A stretch of DNA of 64,000 nt. Origin: Scenedesmus sp. ARA3 (Eukaryota > Chlorophyta > Chlorophyceae > Sphaeropleales > Scenedesmaceae). A program made the position numbers and the translations under genes. Under the pieces are notes generated by a model. That model saw only the letters and a list, made by a program, of their open reading frames with translations, had not been told where the DNA came from and searched no databases. Position 1 is the first letter of the stretch, and every line of letters starts with the position of its first letter. The stretch is taken from NCBI GenBank assembly GCA_004335835.1, contig RWJK01001695.1, positions 1-64,000 on the forward strand. Direction: 5' to 3'. Shown here piece by piece: positions 11,434 to 23,400 of this stretch.

Positions 11434-13502
11434 TGAGGCCAGTGTTGAACTGCAACAATGCACTGCTGTTACGTTTCAACCAACGCTTGAACGCATGACA
11501 CTAGAAGACAACAGCACATGCCGGCCGTCGAGGCTTGTTGTGGCGGGCAGCAATCAGACCCACAGGGCTGCTGTTTCTGACAGAGACGTTACAGTCAGTT
11601 GCATGCAAGCACCCTAGCGGCTGGTGTGCTGTTGCCGGCGGCTTGCACCTCTTGGAACATGTTGCACAACAAAGATGCCTCCACCAGCAGCTCCCACTGC
11701 CGCGCCACAAAAACAAACATGATGTCATAACACAACATTAACAGGCAGTAAATCAAGGCCGCACCTCCACCAGCAGCTCCCATTGCTTGGCCACAAAGTT
11801 GAACATGATGCGTGCATGGTGCCTGCTCAGCACAGGCGACTCGCCTAGTACCACATCCACCGGCGTCTGCAGCACATGTTATAACACAATTAGTAACGTA
11901 TGATGGTATGATAATATGTCATGTATATGTAACAAATGAGTTTGCATGCCATGGCACAAAGCTGAACAGTGGTGCCTGCTCAGCGCTGGGATGTCGCCCA
12001 GTACCACATCCACCGGCGTCTGCAGCACATGTAATAACACAACTAGTAACATATCATGGTATGATAATATGATATGTATATGTGACATATGTGTTTGCAT
12101 GCTATGGCACAAAGCTGAACAGTGGTGCCTGCTCAGCACAGGGGAGTCGCCTAGCACCACATCCACCAGCGTCTAGAGGCACACGTCACAGCATGTGTCA
12201 CATACGACTCGTTCAGAGGCAGTCGTCATGGCAGCTGGCAGGCGAGCAGAGACCTTATGCAGAACAGCAAGTGACTGAACGCCCAGTGCACTGTGCAGGA
12301 GGCAGCAGGAGGTGGACTAGCAGGCAGCAGGAAGGAGATCAGGAGCTGGCCAGATTGTGCTTAGCAGCCTCACCTTGCTTTTCCTGCCCATGATCACTTT
12401 GTACTTTTTGATGTACACCTCCAGCCCATTGTCACACAGCAGCTTGGCAGACCAGTACTTCAGCAACTTTGCCATTGCAGTCACCCCATCAGCCTCAGCA
12501 CTCAAAGCTGCCGCTAGCCTATTCAGCTACCAGCTGAAGCAAAAAAAGCGGCAAACGCAGCAAACACAAGTGGGAAACACATCACAACCTCACCTTGCTC
12601 TTCCTGCCCGAGCCCTGCCAAGAAACGACAGCACGGCACCAGCGAACCAGACCACCGCAAAAAGCCACGCTTTAAATGAGCGCACGGAAACAATACGCCC
12701 CGCTTGTGCCCTAGGGCGCAAGTGGACGGGTAGAGGGTGTGGAGCCCAGGGGCGGCGCCCCTGGCCACACACANCCTCTTAGCCTTAACTTACCCAGGAG
12801 CTGCAGAGCTGCCTGGGTAGTCACTCACTCACTCACTCACTCTTCCTGCCCATGATCACTTCGTACTTTTTGATGTACACCGCCAGCCCATTGTCACACA
12901 GCAGCTTGGCAGACTAGCTAGTTCACTGGATTTCACCAGCGATCATGCCACAGCACGGCCATCAACCCCACTGCCTATCAAACTCTTGTTGGACTGCACT
13001 CCCACCCAAACGCAGCCGTATTGATTGGTTGTGGCAGCAGAAGATAGATGTTAACCTCACCTTGCTCTTCCTGCCCATGATGACCTCATACATTTTGATG
13101 TACACCTCCAGCCCGTTGTCACCCAGCAGCTTGGCAGACTAGCTATTCTTAACAATACTTCATCTACAAACCGCCGATAGCCTATCCAAATTCGAGCTGA
13201 ACTGCAGCAAACATATTGTTCAGAAACAAGTTGCAGACACAGTACGCCCTCACCTTGCTCTTCCTGCCCATGATGACTTCATACTTTTTTATGTACACCT
13301 CCAGCCCATTGTCGCCCAGCAGCTTGGCAAAGCCACACTTGGCAAAGCGGGGGTCACCTGCTGCTGCTGCTGCTGCTGGTTGTGGCTTTGCTGCTGCTGC
13401 TGGCGGCTGTGCTGCTGCTGCTGCTGCTGCTGCTGGGACTGGCAGCGGCGGCAGGCCTGCAGGCACTGCTGCTGGCTGCTGCATGCCTGCCTGTGTGTGC
13501 AT
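10677..13502 (-). CDS. FHA-domain protein (plant FHA2 / fungal Fhl1-like FHA)
   Basis: Three exons, 13502-13254, 11866-11765 and 11378-10677, join in phase to 350 aa from an ATG. A Pro/Ala/Gln-rich leader precedes the forkhead-associated domain, which is split over all three exons. The pieces are GFAKLLGDNGLEVYIKKYEV and IMGRKSK (the GR phosphothreonine-loop strand), then VDVVLGDSPVLSRHHARI (the SRxH motif) and FNFVAKQWELLVE. The last is GKNGVTVNG followed by LQSQDLLQAGDHNFYFLLP. This order matches nuclear FHA proteins of the FHA2/Fhl1 type, which bind phosphothreonine peptides and act in transcription. After the FHA come a basic segment (KVTRRRAPNKPKP), a long Ala/Gln/Pro-rich tail and an acidic end (EFDQDEDAAMDMP). 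The protein is probably nuclear. Confidence 0.85.
11383..11431. repeat. (CAG)n abutting the FHA exon 3 acceptor
   Basis: About sixteen CAG units on the plus strand are (CTG)n in the gene sense and run directly into the acceptor at 11380-11379. The microsatellite itself forms the pyrimidine tract plus acceptor. Confidence 0.9.
11669..12177 (-). repeat. Partial copies of FHA exon 2
   Basis: Acceptor-side copies at about 12175-12121 and 12027-11970 (VDVVLGD..LSRHH) lie upstream of the real exon 2 (11866-11765). A donor-side copy at about 11722-11669 (RQWELLVE) lies downstream. The intron sequence between the copies (TATGATAATATG and surrounding bases) is also repeated, so the unit spans intron plus exon edge. 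Confidence 0.85.
12773..12773. other. Single ambiguous base (n)
   Basis: One unresolved base inside the first intron of the FHA gene. It lies next to a degenerate stretch and just before a (CACT)n tract at 12823-12842. Confidence 0.95.
12823..12842. repeat. (CACT)n microsatellite
   Basis: Five CACT/TCAC tetramers directly before an FHA exon 1 copy, in the first intron of the FHA gene. Confidence 0.85.
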
Positions 13503-14691
13503 CGCTCGCCGCTGCAGATGCCGATGCGACTAAGAGCCCTTAGGTCTGGGGCTGGCTGTAAATCTGACAGCAGCAGCACTGTAGAGTGTTCAGGCAGCTG
13601 CAGCAGCAAATGCCGCACTTGCTGCTGATCAACGGCTGTAGCTGAGGAAACTTGCTGCTTGTGAGCTTCTGACAATGCTGCTGTGGTGTTGCTCTGAAGC
13701 AGCTACAGCTGCCGCTGCAAATGCGCAGCTGCTGAGTGTCAAGTGCAAGCGCTGAGCTCTGCAGTGCGACAATTTGCTGGCTCTACTGATGGCGGTGTAG
13801 CTCACTGCCCCTGCAGAGCAACGGGGGACCGGAGCGCCACACAAGGTTGCAGCAGGTTGCTGGTGTGGTGCAGCAGTGCAGCGTATGTAGTTAGATGCCG
13901 AGCAAGTCAGGACACAGCTGGCTGCGACTGCTGTGGGGCACTTTGACAGCAGCCAGCATGCAGTGCGCTGCTGTAGCATTGCTGGGGGAGACGCCTGGGA
14001 GGGCTGGTTGGCAGCTTCTGCTGAAATCAGCTACCCTGCTACATCATCGTCGCTTTACAGTCCGAGGGCGACTAATTTGCAACGAGCACTGCGCTCTGAG
14101 CATGGACAGCAAGCAGTGCAGTTGCTGCACCTGTCACTGTCATGATACCTGCTATTCGTGCAGGCCGCTGGCCATCCACCCTTCTGCTGTCAACTAGTAG
14201 TATATATCACCGTTTGATCCAGTTGTGACACCAAAACAGTGAACCGAAGGTGTCGATCAACAGGGGCTTTTCAAATTCGAGAGGTACACACCTTGTATTA
14301 CATGCTCTATCAGGTTCATGGCACAGGTAGGATCACTTGAATAAGTTAATAGCCTGCATTGCACTTGTTATGATCATACACGTGCTGCGTGACAGGACAA
14401 CTGTCATCGGCACTTCGTAACCCTCATTGCACCCCTTTAGCCGCAACCACCTTCTGAAATGCGCAGCAATCTATTGCTGACATCCTGACATACACCGTGC
14501 TTCGTTCTGCCGTTTCCTCACTTCTGCTTGTTGTGCCTTGGTGCTGCTGTTCACTTTGATCTGGGCACAGCAACCTGCACATCCCCACATACAGCAGTGC
14601 AACATCCAAATTACCTCAAACGCACCGTGTTCACTCCCTCATCAACAGCAGCACAGCCGCTAGGCAACACAGCACAGCACACTGCCAGACA
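13503..14691. promoter_or_regulatory. Divergent intergenic region between FHA and COX23-like genes
   Basis: 1.19 kb between two head-to-head start codons (13502 on minus, 14692 on plus). It must hold both promoters. No distinct motif could be assigned, and the Cys- and Ser-rich frames here are not convincing genes. Confidence 0.5.
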
Positions 14692-15054
14692 ATGGTCAGC
14701 ACCACAGCTACAAGCAGCTGGAACACGCCTGCAGCAGAGCAGCAGCAGCCGCATGAGCGCCCCCCTGGCTGTGCTATGCGCAAGGACCCTTGTTACTACA
14801 AGTATGAGGAGGCACTGCAATGTGAGGGGCCGGGGCGCTGCTGCTGCTGCTGCTGCTGCTGCGCGTAGTACCTGGTGGTTTGCTGTTCGCTCTGCATGAA
14901 ACGACACCAACGCGCACCGTTGTAGGGTACTTGCTAGACAGTGACACAGCACAAGCACACACCATACTGGCAGCGCCTGCAGTAGATGTGCTGCCACACG
15001 TGCCTCAACTAAGCTGCAGCTCCCTGCATTCCACCACACGTTGTCTCAAGTCAC

Positions 15055-15091
<37 letters not shown>

Positions 15092-15938
15092 AGGCCTAGA
15101 CAAGAACGACTACCAGCAGGATCTGTGCGCAGAAGCATTCCAAGCCTTCAAGGCATGCAGGGCACACCAGGTGCGCCTTGTCATATTAGTGGTGACAGTG
15201 TTGTCATCTGGTTGTCATATTAGCACTAGAGCAGTGAGGAGGCTGCACACATCAAGCATTATATATTGCAACAGTGGTGACGTGATTGAGCAATGGAGTA
15301 GCATGCTTGCGCCGCAGCTGGATTCTTTGTCAGCGCAGATGTGTTGTGTTTGTGCACAGCAGTCCTTTGTGCGTGAGTGGGGCTCAGCCATTTCTGCTTC
15401 ACAGCTGCAAGCACCAGCCGCCGCCGCTGCTGCAGGTGTACATTCTTACGGCACGTGTTGCTCGTCTGGTGTTACGCCACATCACCGCTGACACCACTGA
15501 TCATCACCTGCAGCCGAAACCTTCATTTCTGTGTGTTGGACACTTGCTTCTTCTCCACCAGATGTCTACAGGCGTGACAGCAACAACCTTCTTGAGACGG
15601 CGCTTAGTACTAATTTCTGCTCCACCAGATGACCACAGGCGTGACAGCAACAAACCTTCTCAAGGCCTCTAGTACTGCTTTTTTGCGCCACCCTACTTCT
15701 GACACCGTCCGGCTGCCGCCTGCTGCCGCTACTGCCCTTCCTCGTTTTTGCTCCACCAGATGACCACAGGCGTGACAGCAACACTGGAAGGCGATCCAGT
15801 GATAGGATGGGCCTTCAAAGCCTACAACAAGTGGTCGGGTGAAAGGGCGGCAGCAGCACAGCTTGAGCAGCAGCAGCAGGAGCAGCAGCAAATAGAGGAG
15901 CAGGGCAAGCCGTGGCAGCAGCAAGCCAAGGAGCAGGC

Positions 15939-15987
<49 letters not shown>

Positions 15988-16116
15988 GCGCAGCAGCCAG
16001 TGCAAGGCTCACAACAAGTACAGCAGCAGCAGCAGCAGCAGCCGACGGCGGCTGAGGAACAGAAGCCTTGGTGGCGGAAACCACGGCAGCAGGGGCAGCA
16101 GCAGCAGCAGCAGTAA
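14692..16116 (+). CDS. COX23/CHCHD7-like twin CX9C protein with poly-Gln tail
   Basis: Three exons, 14692-14821, 15094-15170 and 15760-16116, join in phase to 187 aa. Splicing at AAT|GTGAGG and CTGCAG|GCC rebuilds CYYKYEEALQC, then LDKNDYQQDL and CAEAFQAFKAC, that is, two CX9C motifs with the spacing of COX23/CHCHD7. Such proteins are imported into the mitochondrial intermembrane space by Mia40 and help assemble cytochrome c oxidase. The first Cys pair is split by the intron, so single-frame searches miss it. Exon 3 adds DPVIGWAFKAYNKWSGE and a ~90-residue Gln-rich tail, unusual for a protein family normally under 100 aa. ATG 14692 is the first in frame after a stop; 14776 (MRKDPC) would give a typical short N-terminus. 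Exon 3 assignment is less certain than exons 1 and 2. Confidence 0.8.
15056..15093 (+). repeat. (CTG)n abutting COX23-like exon 2 acceptor
   Basis: About eleven CTG units end in CTGCAG, the splice acceptor of exon 2 at 15094. Confidence 0.9.
15553..15655 (+). repeat. Two partial copies of COX23-like exon 3 start
   Basis: CTCCACCAG followed by ATG(T/A)C(T/C)ACAGGCGTGACAGC occurs at about 15553-15592 and 15619-15655, then a third time as the true start of exon 3 at 15760. The first two copies run out after about 35 bases. They lie upstream of the real exon, like the other acceptor-side copies. Confidence 0.85.
15937..15985 (+). repeat. Coding (CAG)n, poly-Gln
   Basis: About fifteen CAG units encode Gln in the C-terminal tail of the COX23-like protein. 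A second coding run is at 16021-16041. Confidence 0.95.
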
Positions 16117-17754
16117 CATGGCGCTGTGCATTTGCGCAGCACATTGGGCCGTTCCTTCATAGTAGGAGCAGCAGCAGCGGCAGCTTTAACAGAGCTCACT
16201 GCCATGGCATTCATGCCGAGGAGCAGGTCAAAGCAGCTCGTCAGTAACACGAGCTACAGCAGCAGCAGCTGCCCCCAACAGCAACAAGCAGCATCTGGAA
16301 GCACCCTCTGCAAGAGTGCGCCAGTGGGACATTACTGTGGCCCTTTGCTCCAACTGCTGCTGCGCTTCGTAACGGGCATGTGACTGCCACCGCAATGGCT
16401 TGCGGATGAGCTGCCAGCAGCAGCAACAACAACAGCAGCAGCAGCAGCACTGTGCCGTGCTGCTCATCCAAAAAAAGCAGCAAGGGCTGGCAGATGATGA
16501 GCTGGGCTGCTGGGGTTGACAGATGGCCACTGCACGAGCGCCAGGTGTGCAGTGTGCAGCTGCCATGCTGCTGCCTGGTCATGCCAGTGGAATATTGATA
16601 CAGCCAGGCGCATGTTGTGCCACAGCTAGCAGGCTGGATGTTGCATGCAGCACCAAGTCCAGTGCAGTTCTATGACTGCAGTCTTCTGGTAAGTTCAGCG
16701 TATTGCAGCTGAGTGCTGGTCTGGCTGCGTGTGTCGATGCTGCAACTTGTAGCAAATGCGCATTTGTCACGGTTGCTTTTGGCTCGCCTCGCTAGGCACA
16801 GGCCGCAGGGGTGTGGCTCATGCATGCCAGCATCCTTGACAGCTGGCATGCCAACTAGGGTTGTTCAGAACATGCGGCTGGTATGCCTGCTTTGCACAAA
16901 AATCACCGCACACTGTATCAACGTGCTGCGTGTGTTGCTTTAAAGCTGGTGGCGTGAAGTTGCTTGTTGTTGAAGCTGGCCCTGGCATGCACCAGACAGC
17001 GTGTACAGCATTAGCAGCAGCAGCTTGCACCAGCTCCTGCAAGCCAGGCTGGCAGCTGCCATGGCAGCTCAGGACCTCACGTCGCACGATCGCACACGTC
17101 GTGTAAACCTGGTTTACGTTATTGTGAATGTTTTTGTTGCTTATGGGCAGCAGGAACACCGGTCGTAGTAGTGAGCACGTCATGACGCACGCCTCAACGC
17201 CCACTAACAGGGGCCAGGGCGGCACACCCCTGCCACTAACAGGCCAAGGCGTGTGCCAAGATATGCGACACCGGTCGCATCTTTGTTTTATACTGCTTTG
17301 ATTTTACGGCGCTTGATAGTTCGATAGCCCTAAAGCACTCCGCTTCTTTGCCCTGTGGTGCCGTGAGCGGCATCCACGGCAGCAATTGCAGCCAACGCGT
17401 GCCATTTAGCTTTGAAACTCTATGGAAACGCTTACAGGTGAGTGCTGACTGCAGCAACTGGCAGTATGAGCATGACGCGAAGGCTTGGACCGATGTTTCG
17501 AGAGCAGGATTGCAGTCCGAGCAATGTCGCAGCCCATTTCAAGCGCTGACACTGATTTTTTGAGTTTGCACTCTTCGTTTAACAAACGCCTGATGAGTTG
17601 CATGCATGCTGGCCGAACACAGCAGCAGTGACAGCTGCCACAGTGCAGGCAGCGCCTCTGTGCAGCACTGCATGCATGCCAGCCCCTTGCAGCTCCCTGC
17701 AGCACGCTGACGCCCAAATTTTGCATAAATGCACACATTGAAGCAAGCTACTGC
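16117..17754. other. Intergenic, no gene recognised
   Basis: 1.64 kb between the COX23-like and GH32 genes. It contains a short CAG run at about 16429-16449 and a GTGAGT donor-like site at 17437 without a convincing exon before it. The minus strand at 17236-17530 shows a weak F-box-like phrase (TCKRFHRVS) that I did not accept as a gene. Confidence 0.45.
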
Positions 17755-19002
17755 ATGCATGCGGCCCTGCCACTCACACAATTGCCTTGCTGCTGCACCA
17801 AACCATCCTGCTTTCGCCGCCCTCTGCACGCAGGCTCCCTGCCTTCTCAGCCCCACCCCAGCAGCAGCTCTGGCATTTCCTGCAAGCAGCTGTCCTGCAA
17901 GCCATCATGCTTGCAGGAAACTGTCCAGCCTGCAGGAGAAGATCATCTGGATGATCCGATGTTCATGCGTGCCTCTCAAGTACCCAGCCACCTGCACGAC
18001 CCTCATCATGACAGCAGGAGGCCCATCTTTCACCCGCAGTCTGCAAAAGGCTGGAGCTCTGACCCATGTGGCCCCATTTTCTACAAGGGCAGGTGAGATG
18101 CTGTGTCAGTTTGCTGTTTGTTGGTGTACCACCACTGGTCCTGCCGCTGCATTGCCCCCTCAGCCTTCTTTACTGTCTACTGTATAAGAACGAATTCAGA
18201 CATCCACCTTCCGCTGTCTGCTGTACTGCATGTTGTGCGGCAGGTACCAGCACCTGCGCAGCAGCTGCCATTGGTACTGGGGCCTGTGCTCGGACCACCG
18301 TTACTGCCGTTGTACTGCCTCCTCACCTTCCTGACTGCCTATTTTACTGCCTCAGGTACCACCTGTTCTACCAGCACCTGCGCAGCAGCTGCCAGTGGTA
18401 CTGGGGCCTGTGCTGGGACCACTTGTACTGCCACTGTACTGCCACTTGTACCACTGTACTGCCTCTGCACCTTATTGTACCGCCTGCTGTTCTGTCTGTT
18501 GCACTGCATGCTGTACTGCCTGCAGGTGCCACCTGTTTTTACCAGCACCTGCGCAGCAGCTGTCAGTTTTACTGCACATTTTACTGCCATTTGTACTGCC
18601 TCCTCATCGTGTTGTTCTGCCTGTTGTACTGCCTGTTGTGCTGCAGGTACCACCTGTTTTACCAGCACCTGCGCAGCAGCTGCCAGTGGTACTGGGGCCT
18701 GTGCTGGGACCACCTTGTGAGTGACGACCTGGTGAGCTGGAAGCACCTGCCCCCTGCTGTCATCCCCACACCCGGCTGGTTTGATGCAGACGGCTGCTTC
18801 TCAGGTGGGCTGCGTATGCTGCTTTCAGGTCAAGGGTGTGCTGCAAGGCAGCTTCATATGAATGTATAAGAACGAAGTTACACATGATTGTGTTCAAGTG
18901 TATCTCGCGTTTTGCCTGTGTGCATTTTGCACTCCATTCATCCAGCATGCCATGGGCCTTGCAAGCAGCCACACGCCCCTGCAGGCTCACCCTTCGTGCT
19001 TG

Positions 19003-19055
<53 letters not shown>

Positions 19056-20239
19056 GCAGGCACTGTGGAGCTTGACCCTGAGCTGGGAGTGCCCGTCATC
19101 ATGTACACGGGTGAGCCTGTGTTTGGGTTGTCACACCGTTTGGGTTGTCCTTTGTCCTTTGCTGAACAATCACCATGCAACTGCTGCTCCTTGGCAGGTA
19201 CCTCAAGGTCAGTCGAGAAGACGTGTGCTGCTCCTTTGATACTGTGTCGACTCACTCCACATGGAATTGCTTTGTACATATACAGTTATTTCATCTACCA
19301 CTGTATACCTTTTATACTGTGCACAGGCGTGTACCTGAAGGCCAACAGGGAGGCAGTGGCAGCCCACCACATCTGCCAACACATCATCACCCATACCTTG
19401 TGCGCACCTGCTGCCACCATCTGACTGTGCTTTAAACACACACTGTACTTTACTGCTGCTGGCAGGTGTGTACCTCAAGGCCAACCGCGAGGCTGTGGCG
19501 GCTCACAGGCTGCCGCCACCAGGCCACGACCCACTTTTGTGCCAACCCTCTGCCACCGTCTGACTTTGCTGTAAACACACACCTTGTGCACCCTCTGGCA
19601 CCACTGACTGTGCTAAATTACACACCGCACAACTGCTGCTGGCAGGTGTGTACCTCAAGGCCAACCAGGAGGCTGTGGCGGCTCACGGGCTGCCGCCACC
19701 AGGCCACGACCCACACCTTCTGCACACCCTCTGCCACCGTCTGGCTTTGCTGTAAACACACACTGTACTCTACTGCTGTGTACAGGCGTGTGCCTCAAGG
19801 CTAACCGCGAGGCAGTAGCAGCCCACCACATCTGACTGCGGCAACACATAATCACCCACACCTGTGCACACCTGCTACCGCCATCTGACTGTGCTGTAAA
19901 CACACACCGCGCAACTGCTGCACCCAGGCGTGTACCTCAAAGCCAACAGGGAGGCAGTGGCGGCTCACGGGCTGCCGCCACCAGGCCATGACCCAGGCAC
20001 CCGCTTCGTGGAGCGCCAGCTGGCGGCTGTGCCTGCTGACCTAGGTGCGCGAGTTTTACTGCACTGCATACTATGTATTGCATGCTTTGTCTTTGACACT
20101 CCGAACTTCAAGTGCAAACAAGTAGTGTCAATGCTGGTTTGTAGAGCGGCAGGTGGCTTGAATGTCTTCATTTCGTGTCCTGGTGGCAACGGCCCCGTAT
20201 GGACTTTGCTGCTGCTGCTGCTGCTGCTGCCGCCGCCGC

Positions 20240-20284
<45 letters not shown>

Positions 20285-20383
20285 TGCACATCCCTCCTGC
20301 TGCTGCAGACGACCCTGACCTTACTGTGTGGCGCAAGCTTCCTGGACCTGTCATGGCCACAGCACCCGCGGGCGTCAACATCC

Positions 20384-20475
<92 letters not shown>

Positions 20476-23400
20476 TTCTCTCCCTGAGCTGCAGACGACC
20501 CTGACCTCACTGTATGGCGCAAGCTACCCCAACCTGTCATGGCATCTGCACCCGCTGGCCTCAACATCACCTGCTGATGCTGCTGCTGCTGCTGCTGCTG
20601 CTGCATTTCCTCTCACTAGATTTCTGCAGATGACCCTGACCTCATTGTGTGGCGCAAGCTGCCCGAACCTGTCATGGCCACCGCACCAGCAGGCCTCAAC
20701 ATCACCTGCTGCTGCTGCTGCTGCTGCTTTTCACTGTACCTTTCTGCAGATGACCCTGATCTTACCGTGTGGCGCAAGCTGCCCGAACCTGTCATGGCTA
20801 CGGCCCCTGCTGGCCTCAACATCACCTGCTGGAGGGACCCCTTCTGCATTGCACGGCCTGCTGCTGCTGGCGGCAGTGGCGAGGAGTGGGTGGTCGGGCT
20901 AGCTAGCGGCGTCAAGGGTGTGGGAGGAGCGGTACTGCGCTTCAGGAGCAAGCACTTCACACACGGTGAGCCCAGGGTCATAAAGCTGCTTGATCTGGTG
21001 CTGCTGGATGTGTTTGTCGCTGCAGTGGCACGAAATGCTGCAGGGCATGGTCTGTCATGTGGCTGTTAGCTGGATGATAGTTGGGTTCAGTGGCGAGGAA
21101 TGGGTGGTGGGGCTGGTGAGCGGGGTGAAAGGTGTTGCAGATGCGGTGCTGGCTCTGCTACTGCTTGTGAGTACGGTGAGATGCGTCGAGATATGTTTGC
21201 GCGTACACTCATGTACATTTGCCAGGCCTGTAGTTGAATGCCCTTCTCGCTACAGGCCACTATGCAGCCCTGGGGCAGCTGCGCTGATGGCAATGCTCTG
21301 CTCTTACCAGCAGTGCTGCCCTTGTGTTGTGCTGATTCTGCTGCTGCTGCTGCTTTTTCTGCTGCTTTTTCTGCTGCTGCAGGCTGGCAGTTTGATGGCT
21401 TCCTCGCTGCCGGTGACAACAAAGTGCTCGGCCTGCGCGGCACCGACTGGGAGTGCCCCATCCTGGCTCGCCTGCCTCGTGTGGACTCCCCGCCAGCCCT
21501 CACCAGCAACCTTCCAGCACTGCACAGCAGCAGCAGCAGCAGCGTGGCCGAAGGCACTGTTTGTGCTGCTGCTGCTGCTGCCGCCTTGGAGCCGAGCATC
21601 AGCCAGCAGCAGCTGCTGCTGAATCCTGTACAGACACTGCCCAAGCACAAGCGTGCAGCAGCAGGCAGCAGCATGAGCAGCATTGCATCTGCCAGCTCAT
21701 TGCTGCTTGGGGTGGGGCAGTACCCCGCAGGCGTTTGTGACTCAGACACAATCAGCAGCAGTGTGTCAGACTGCAGCCCTGTCTCTGAAGTGAGCAGCAG
21801 CAGTGGTTTGGCGCAGCAGCAGTGCGTGCCCAATGACAGCGCCCTTTCCACTGCCAGCGCAGACAGTTGTTATGGCAGCATTGCCAGCGCATTGGCGACC
21901 GTCAACAGCAGCATCAGCGGCAGCGGCAGCAATGTGCAAGTGTGCGGGAGTGGTCCTGCCGTGGCAGCAGCAGTGCATGCTGCTGCTGCTGTAGGTGCGG
22001 ACGCGCCTACTGTTGTTGCTCCGCTGACTGAGCCGGTGCTTGCAGCAGCAACAGCAGCAACAGAGGCAGCAGCAGCAGCAACTGGAGGCAGCGCTGAGCA
22101 GTCTGCACAGCAGCACCCATCCACCAACCTTTATGCTTGGCTAGAGCAGGCACCCGAGCCAACGCAGGCAGCACTTGCAGCAGCAGCAGCAGCAGCAGCA
22201 GCAGGGTTGAGGATGCGGTTGTGTTGGTGGATGGCAGATGCAGCAGCATACCCCTTGGTAAGGCCAGCAGCAGCATGCTGCAGAAGCTGGCAGATGCTAC
22301 TGCAGCACTTGACACCTCTTTAGCTCCCGTCAACAGCTGCCTCACCAGCATTAGCAGCAGCAGCAGCAGCAGGAGTAGCAGCGACTGGTTCTTTGCCATT
22401 AGCCCTGAGGCCTGCAACTTCCCCATCACCTGGTGGCGGGGCAGCTATGATGGCCGCAGCTTTGATGTGGCTGCTGCTGACGGGCCCCACAAGCTGGACT
22501 TGGGGACAACGCTATATGCGGCGACGCTATGGCAGGACCCCAAGGTGCGAGATGTTGCATTTTTGCGATTTGTTAATTTGGGTGTGGCTGTGCTGCTGAC
22601 GGCCCCACAAGCTGGACCTAGGGACCACAGTGTATGCAGCAACGCTCTGGCAGGACTCCAAGGTGTGTCTTCATCATCATGTTACCATTTAAGCCATAGC
22701 AAGGTGTGTCTTGTTACAAAACTCTGACACTAGCATTGTGCTGGGGCAGCGCGTGTCCCAGTTTTGGCAACATCTTGGCAAGGCTCACAGGTATGTCATG
22801 TGTCTGCGACATGGCGCTGGGGCCTGCTGTAGTAGTGCTGTGCTACTGACGGGCCCCACAAGCTGGACCTGGGCACCACGCTGTATGCGGCGACGCTCTG
22901 GCAAGATCCAAAGGTGCTCTTCTGAGTGTTTGACATGATTCTACGGCTATGGCTGTGGCTTTGGTTGTGGTAGTGCCATGTAAGCTGGACTTGGGCGACG
23001 CTGTTATGCGGCATCACGGTGGCAAGACTCAAAGGTGCGACTTGAGTTTGTAATATGGTGCTGTGGCTGCAGCTTTGGCTCTGGTTGTGGCAGCGCCCCG
23101 TTGGCTGGGCAGGGACAGTACCCTTCTGACAAGGCAAAAACTTGGCAATATCTGCTGTGGGTCACTGTCTGCTGATTATGGACCTGTGCCGTCACGTTAA
23201 TTACGAAGTTGGATCTCCTTTGAATGAGACCTAGACATGTGCTGCTTGGCTATCAACCAGCTGTACCTGCCTGTGTGTGTGATCTATCCCCCTTCCTATG
23301 CAGGGCCGGCAGCTGCTGTACGGCTGGATGCAAACGCACCGCCGCGTGCCCACCCCCAGCTTGCTGATGGACTGTCCAATTTCACCTTCTGTATATGGAT

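Larger units (their letters stand above)
12369..13140 (-). repeat. Three partial copies of FHA exon 1 (3' part)
   Basis: Copies at 13140-13058, 12915-12838 and 12475-12370 repeat LLGDNGLEVYIKKYEVIMGR-like coding sequence. The first and third keep the CAAGGTGAGG donor region. All lie downstream of the real exon 1 end at 13254. Variants include LCDNGLEVYIKKYKVIMGR and a Met for Lys change in the nearest copy. A further scrap is at about 12591-12612. Confidence 0.9.

Noticed and set aside
14974..15055. CSSLHSTTRC before the CTG tract as the first CX9C of the COX23-like protein
   Set aside because: The spacing is CX8C and no good donor follows; splicing 14821 to 15094 gives an exact CX9C with conserved flanking residues.
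16117..16600. Continuation of the COX23-like Gln-rich protein
   Set aside because: The TAA at 16114-16116 ends the frame and there is no donor before it that gives a better continuation.
17236..17530. Possible F-box gene on the minus strand (TCKRFHRVS phrase)
   Set aside because: No ATG in the right frame, no LPxxLL core of an F-box and no paired splice sites; a GTGAGT on the opposite strand overlaps it.
19006..20480. Poly-Cys and poly-Ala proteins from CTG tracts
   Set aside because: They are intronic (CTG)n runs read through; the GH32 junctions splice them out in phase.
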